Shown: piece by piece, positions 5,301 through 8,031 of the stretch
Layout: each line of letters begins with the position of its first letter
Numbering within the stretch: the first letter of the stretch is position 1
Assembly (NCBI GenBank): GCA_035653295.1
Contig: DASRCB010000190.1
Span: 1-8,031 of the forward strand
Length of the DNA: 8,031 nt
DNA from: DASRCB01 sp035653295
GTDB lineage: Bacteria > Acidobacteriota > Terriglobia > Bryobacterales > Bryobacteraceae
Direction of reading: 5' to 3'
Translations under genes and position numbers: made by a program
Notes under the pieces: model-generated
Databases searched by the model: none
Seen by the model: only the letters and a program-made list of their open reading frames with translations
Told to the model about the DNA's origin: nothing

Positions 5301-8031
5301 ACCAGTCTGCAAGCGTCCGCGCGTGGGAAGAGGCAGTCACCATTCCCACCTATCCCGCGCCTGCGCCGGACCGCAACCCCATGTTCCTGGACAAGCGCGT
5401 GTATCAGGGCAGCAGCGGCAAGGTCTACCCGAACGCCTTCACGGATCGCGTGTCGGACCACAAAGTGGACAAGAGCTATCGCGCCGTTTTTCTGGAAAAC
5501 GAGTTCATCCGAACGATGTTGCTGCCGGAAATCGGCGGGCGGATTCATATCGGGCAGGACAAGACCAACGGTTACGACTTCTTCTACCGGCAGAACGTGA
5601 TTAAACCGGCGCTCGTGGGCTTGCTCGGCCCATGGATCTCCGGCGGCGTCGAGTTCAACTGGCCCCAGCATCATCGGCCGTCGACGTACATGCCGGTACA
5701 ACACTGCATCGAAGAACATGCGGATGGGAGCCGGACCGTCTGGCTCAGCGAGCATGAGCCGATGAACCGCATGAAGGGCATGGTGGGAATCTGCCTGCAT
5801 CCGGGGAAGGCGCTGGTCGAAGCCAAAGTCCGCTTGTACAATCGCACGCCGTTCGTGCAGACGTTCCTGTGGTGGGCGAACGCGGGCATTCGCGTACACG
5901 ACCACTATCAGGCGTTTTTCCCGCCTGACGTCGAATTCGTCGCCGATCACGCGCGCCGCGCGATGTCGTGGTACCCGCTCGCACGCAATTTCTACTACGG
6001 CGTGGATTACACCGCCGGCGTGGATATCTCCTGGTACAGAAACATCCCCGTGCCCACGTCGTACATGGTGACCCATTCGGAATACGACTTCTTCGGCGGC
6101 TATGACCACACGAAACGCGCCGGCATGGTTCACGTGGCCAATCATCACATCGCACCCGGCAAGAAACTCTGGACGTGGGGTAACGCGGAGTTCGGCTATG
6201 CGTGGGATCGAGAGCTGACCGATTCCGACGGCCCGTATATCGAGCTGATGGCCGGCGTCTTTACAGATAACCAGCCTGATTTTTCCTGGCTCCAGCCGTA
6301 TGAGACCCGCACCTTCAGCCAGTTCTGGTATGCGATTCAGGAGATCGGACCCGTGCAGAATGCGAACCGCCGTGTGGCGGTGAGCCTGCGAAGAAACGGC
6401 GCTGAATACGCAATCGGGCTCTGCGCAACGGAGGCGCTGGACGATGTCACTGTGCTGCTCTGTGTGCGAGATCGAGTCGTTTTTGAGCACCGCGAAAGCA
6501 TTCGACCGGGCGAACCGTTGCTGGCCAGCGCCGCTGTTGCGGGCGAACATCGCGAAAGCGACGTGTTGCTGCGGGTCCTGGACCAGAACGGGCAGGAGCT
6601 CATTCGATACCGACCGGTAGAGCGGAAGACGACCGAACTCCCGCCGCCCGCGCTCGAGACGCCCCAGCCAGCTGAGGTCTCTACCAACGAAGAACTGTAC
6701 CTCGCCGGCCTGCATCTGGAGCAGTATCGGCACGCCACTCGCGATCCGCAGCCGTACTGGGCGGAAGCGCTGCACCGCGACCCCGAGGACGCGCGATGTC
6801 GGAACGCCATGGGCCTGTTGCTGCTTCGCCGCGGTCAGTTCGCCGCGGCCGAGGAGCAGTTTCGCCGCGCCGTGGCGCGCCTGACGCGCCACAATGCCAA
6901 CCCGTACGATGGCGAGCCGTTGTACAACCTCGGGGTTGCGCTGAAGTTTCAGGGCCGGCTCGAAGAGGCTTATGCTGCTTTTTATAAGGCGACATGGAAC
7001 GGAGCGTGGCGGTCCGCCGCGCATTACATGCTCGCCACCATTGACTCCCTGCGAAGCGACTTCACGGCAGCGCTCGAGCATCTGGACGAGTGCCTTCGAA
7101 CGAACGCCGATCACCTGAAGGCGCGCGATCTGAAGGCGACAATCCTTCGGCATACAGACCGCACAGCCGAAGCCATGGAACTCGCTCGCGACACCATTGC
7201 GCTCGATCCACTCGACTTCTGGGCTCGTTACGAGCTGAACGATGAACGCTTCTTCGAGCTGCTGAGTGGCGCGGAGCGAACCTGTTTGGATCTGGCCTTC
7301 GATTTTGCCGAGGCCGGTTTCTATGCGGATGGCCTCCGGCTGATCGAGCGCTTCCTCAGCCAAGGCGGATGTCCGTACCCGATGCTGCTGTATACCAGCG
7401 GCTGGATGGCGGAGAAGTCGGGGGATGCGCCGGGCGCGCAGCGCTGGTACGCCGCCGCAAAGGAAGCCGTGCCCGATTATTGCTTCCCTGCCCTGCTCGA
7501 GGACATGCTGGTGCTCGAGGCGGCGCTGTGCCACGACCAGGAGGACGCTCGCGCCCACTACTATTTGGGAAATCTGCTGTACGACAAGCGCCGCCGCGAG
7601 GAAGCGATCGAGCACTGGGAGGCATCCTCCAGGCTTGACCCGGGCTTCTCCATCCCATGGCGGAACCTGGGAATTGCGTACTATAACGTGCGGCGCGAGC
7701 CGGATCGTGCGCTGGAGTGCTACGAGCACGCCCGGCGCGCCAATCCCGACGATGCGCGCCTGCTGTACGAGTTCGATCAGTTGCACAAGCGAACCGGCGC
7801 CGCTCCGAGAGAACGGCTGGCGAGACTCGAACAGCATCGCCACCTCGTTGCGCGGCGTGATGACCTTACCGTTGAGCTGATCACGCTGCTGAACCTCTGC
7901 GGCCGAAGCACGGAAGCTCTCGAGATCCTGCTTTCACGCCGCTTCCATCCATGGGAAGGGGGCGAAGGCCTTGTCTCCGGCCAGTTTGCCGCGGCACATC
8001 TGCTGCTGGGCCTGGACGCGCTCGCTCGAGG
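5288..8031 (+). CDS. DUF5107 domain protein with C-terminal TPR repeats (C-terminus cut by window edge)
   Basis: The frame is open from ATG 5288 to the right edge (914 codons). Residues about 38-345 match the DUF5107 family as I recognise it: PEIGGRIH (80-87), GPWISGGVEFNWPQHH (114-129), FLWWANAGIRVHDHYQAFFP (193-212), WTWGNAEFG (295-303) and DGPYIELMAG (314-323). These resemble the beta-sandwich of mutarotase-like carbohydrate proteins, but no reaction is established here. About 350-465 is a second beta-rich segment with a Pro-rich end. From about 467 on it is helical TPR-type: RNAMGLLLLRRGQFAAAEEQ (505-524), EPLYNLGVALKFQGRLEEAY (543-562), and units near 756-825 such as AHYYLGNLLYDKRRREEAIE and PWRNLGIAYYNV. 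TPRs usually mediate protein contacts. No signal peptide or membrane segment is visible, suggesting the cytoplasm. Overlap with the GH2 gene implies a linked job in glycan use. GTG 5297 is an alternative start, three codons later. Confidence 0.9.
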   Translation, partial: MGIVNQSASVRAWEEAVTIPTYPAPAPDRNPMFLDKRVYQGSSGKVYPNAFTDRVSDHKVDKSYRAVFLENEFIRTMLLPEIGGRIHIGQDKTNGYDFFYRQNVIKPALVGLLGPWISGGVEFNWPQHHRPSTYMPVQHCIEEHADGSRTVWLSEHEPMNRMKGMVGICLHPGKALVEAKVRLYNRTPFVQTFLWWANAGIRVHDHYQAFFPPDVEFVADHARRAMSWYPLARNFYYGVDYTAGVDISWYRNIPVPTSYMVTHSEYDFFGGYDHTKRAGMVHVANHHIAPGKKLWTWGNAEFGYAWDRELTDSDGPYIELMAGVFTDNQPDFSWLQPYETRTFSQFWYAIQEIGPVQNANRRVAVSLRRNGAEYAIGLCATEALDDVTVLLCVRDRVVFEHRESIRPGEPLLASAAVAGEHRESDVLLRVLDQNGQELIRYRPVERKTTELPPPALETPQPAEVSTNEELYLAGLHLEQYRHATRDPQPYWAEALHRDPEDARCRNAMGLLLLRRGQFAAAEEQFRRAVARLTRHNANPYDGEPLYNLGVALKFQGRLEEAYAAFYKATWNGAWRSAAHYMLATIDSLRSDFTAALEHLDECLRTNADHLKARDLKATILRHTDRTAEAMELARDTIALDPLDFWARYELNDERFFELLSGAERTCLDLAFDFAEAGFYADGLRLIERFLSQGGCPYPMLLYTSGWMAEKSGDAPGAQRWYAAAKEAVPDYCFPALLEDMLVLEAALCHDQEDARAHYYLGNLLYDKRRREEAIEHWEASSRLDPGFSIPWRNLGIAYYNVRREPDRALECYEHARRANPDDARLLYEFDQLHKRTGAAPRERLARLEQHRHLVARRDDLTVELITLLNLCGRSTEALEILLSRRFHPWEGGEGLVSGQFAAAHLLLGLDALAR

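Noticed and set aside
3879..5312. A 477-codon minus-strand frame opposite the GH2 gene
   Set aside because: The plus strand here encodes the GH2 barrel with both catalytic glutamates; the opposite frame shows no domain or start signal.
5891..5899. Another CGTACACG-like match to the operator word, inside the DUF5107 gene
   Set aside because: Only the CGTACAC core matches, the dyad is absent, and the bases are explained by the codons for R-V-H in a conserved family motif.
5126..7843. A 905-codon open frame on the minus strand
   Set aside because: It lies opposite the DUF5107-TPR gene and the GH2 end, its translation has no recognisable domain and is Arg/Val/His-rich low-sense protein, and the plus-strand frame carries clear family motifs. 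GC-rich codon use that avoids TTA, CTA and TCA creates such frames.

Overview
The window (about 60% GC) looks like an Acidobacteriota chromosome, most plausibly a Bryobacterales or Solibacter-type soil lineage. This rests on the Oar-like TonB-dependent receptor with an N-terminal carboxypeptidase-regulatory-like domain and an LPLNGRN plug motif, on the absence of a SusD-type partner in view, and on the neighbouring Tat-type glycoside hydrolase and DUF5107-TPR protein. The lineage is an inference from protein style, not from a marker gene.

Layout. Three large protein genes and one divergent intergenic region fill the window. (1) Minus strand, 2994 down to the left edge: a TonB-dependent receptor, 998 codons visible, C-terminus beyond the edge. 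(2) 2995-3212: a 218-bp divergent regulatory region that is visibly more AT-rich than the genes. It holds a strong ribosome binding site for the receptor, two opposed perfect TTGACA boxes, and two copies of a 12-bp operator-like word GT(C/T)AACGTACAC, one close to each gene start. (3) Plus strand, 3213-5300: a 695-residue glycoside hydrolase family 2 (GH2) enzyme with an apparent Tat signal, both catalytic glutamates, and unusual surrounding active-site motifs. (4) Plus strand, 5288 (or GTG 5297) to the right edge: a DUF5107 domain followed by TPR repeats, 914 codons visible, overlapping the end of the GH2 gene and therefore probably translationally coupled to it.

How they may work together. 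The arrangement reads as a small glycan-use locus. The receptor would carry an oligosaccharide or glycoside across the outer membrane, the exported GH2 enzyme would cut it in the periplasm, and the DUF5107-TPR protein, which has no visible signal peptide, would act in the cytoplasm on a sugar or as a scaffold. The repeated operator-like word suggests one regulator controls both transcription directions. The substrate, the DUF5107 activity and the regulator are not determined by this sequence.

No RNA genes, insertion sequences, CRISPR arrays or convincing terminators were seen. The many other long reading frames, including a 905-codon frame on the minus strand, are shadows of the real genes in GC-rich DNA.
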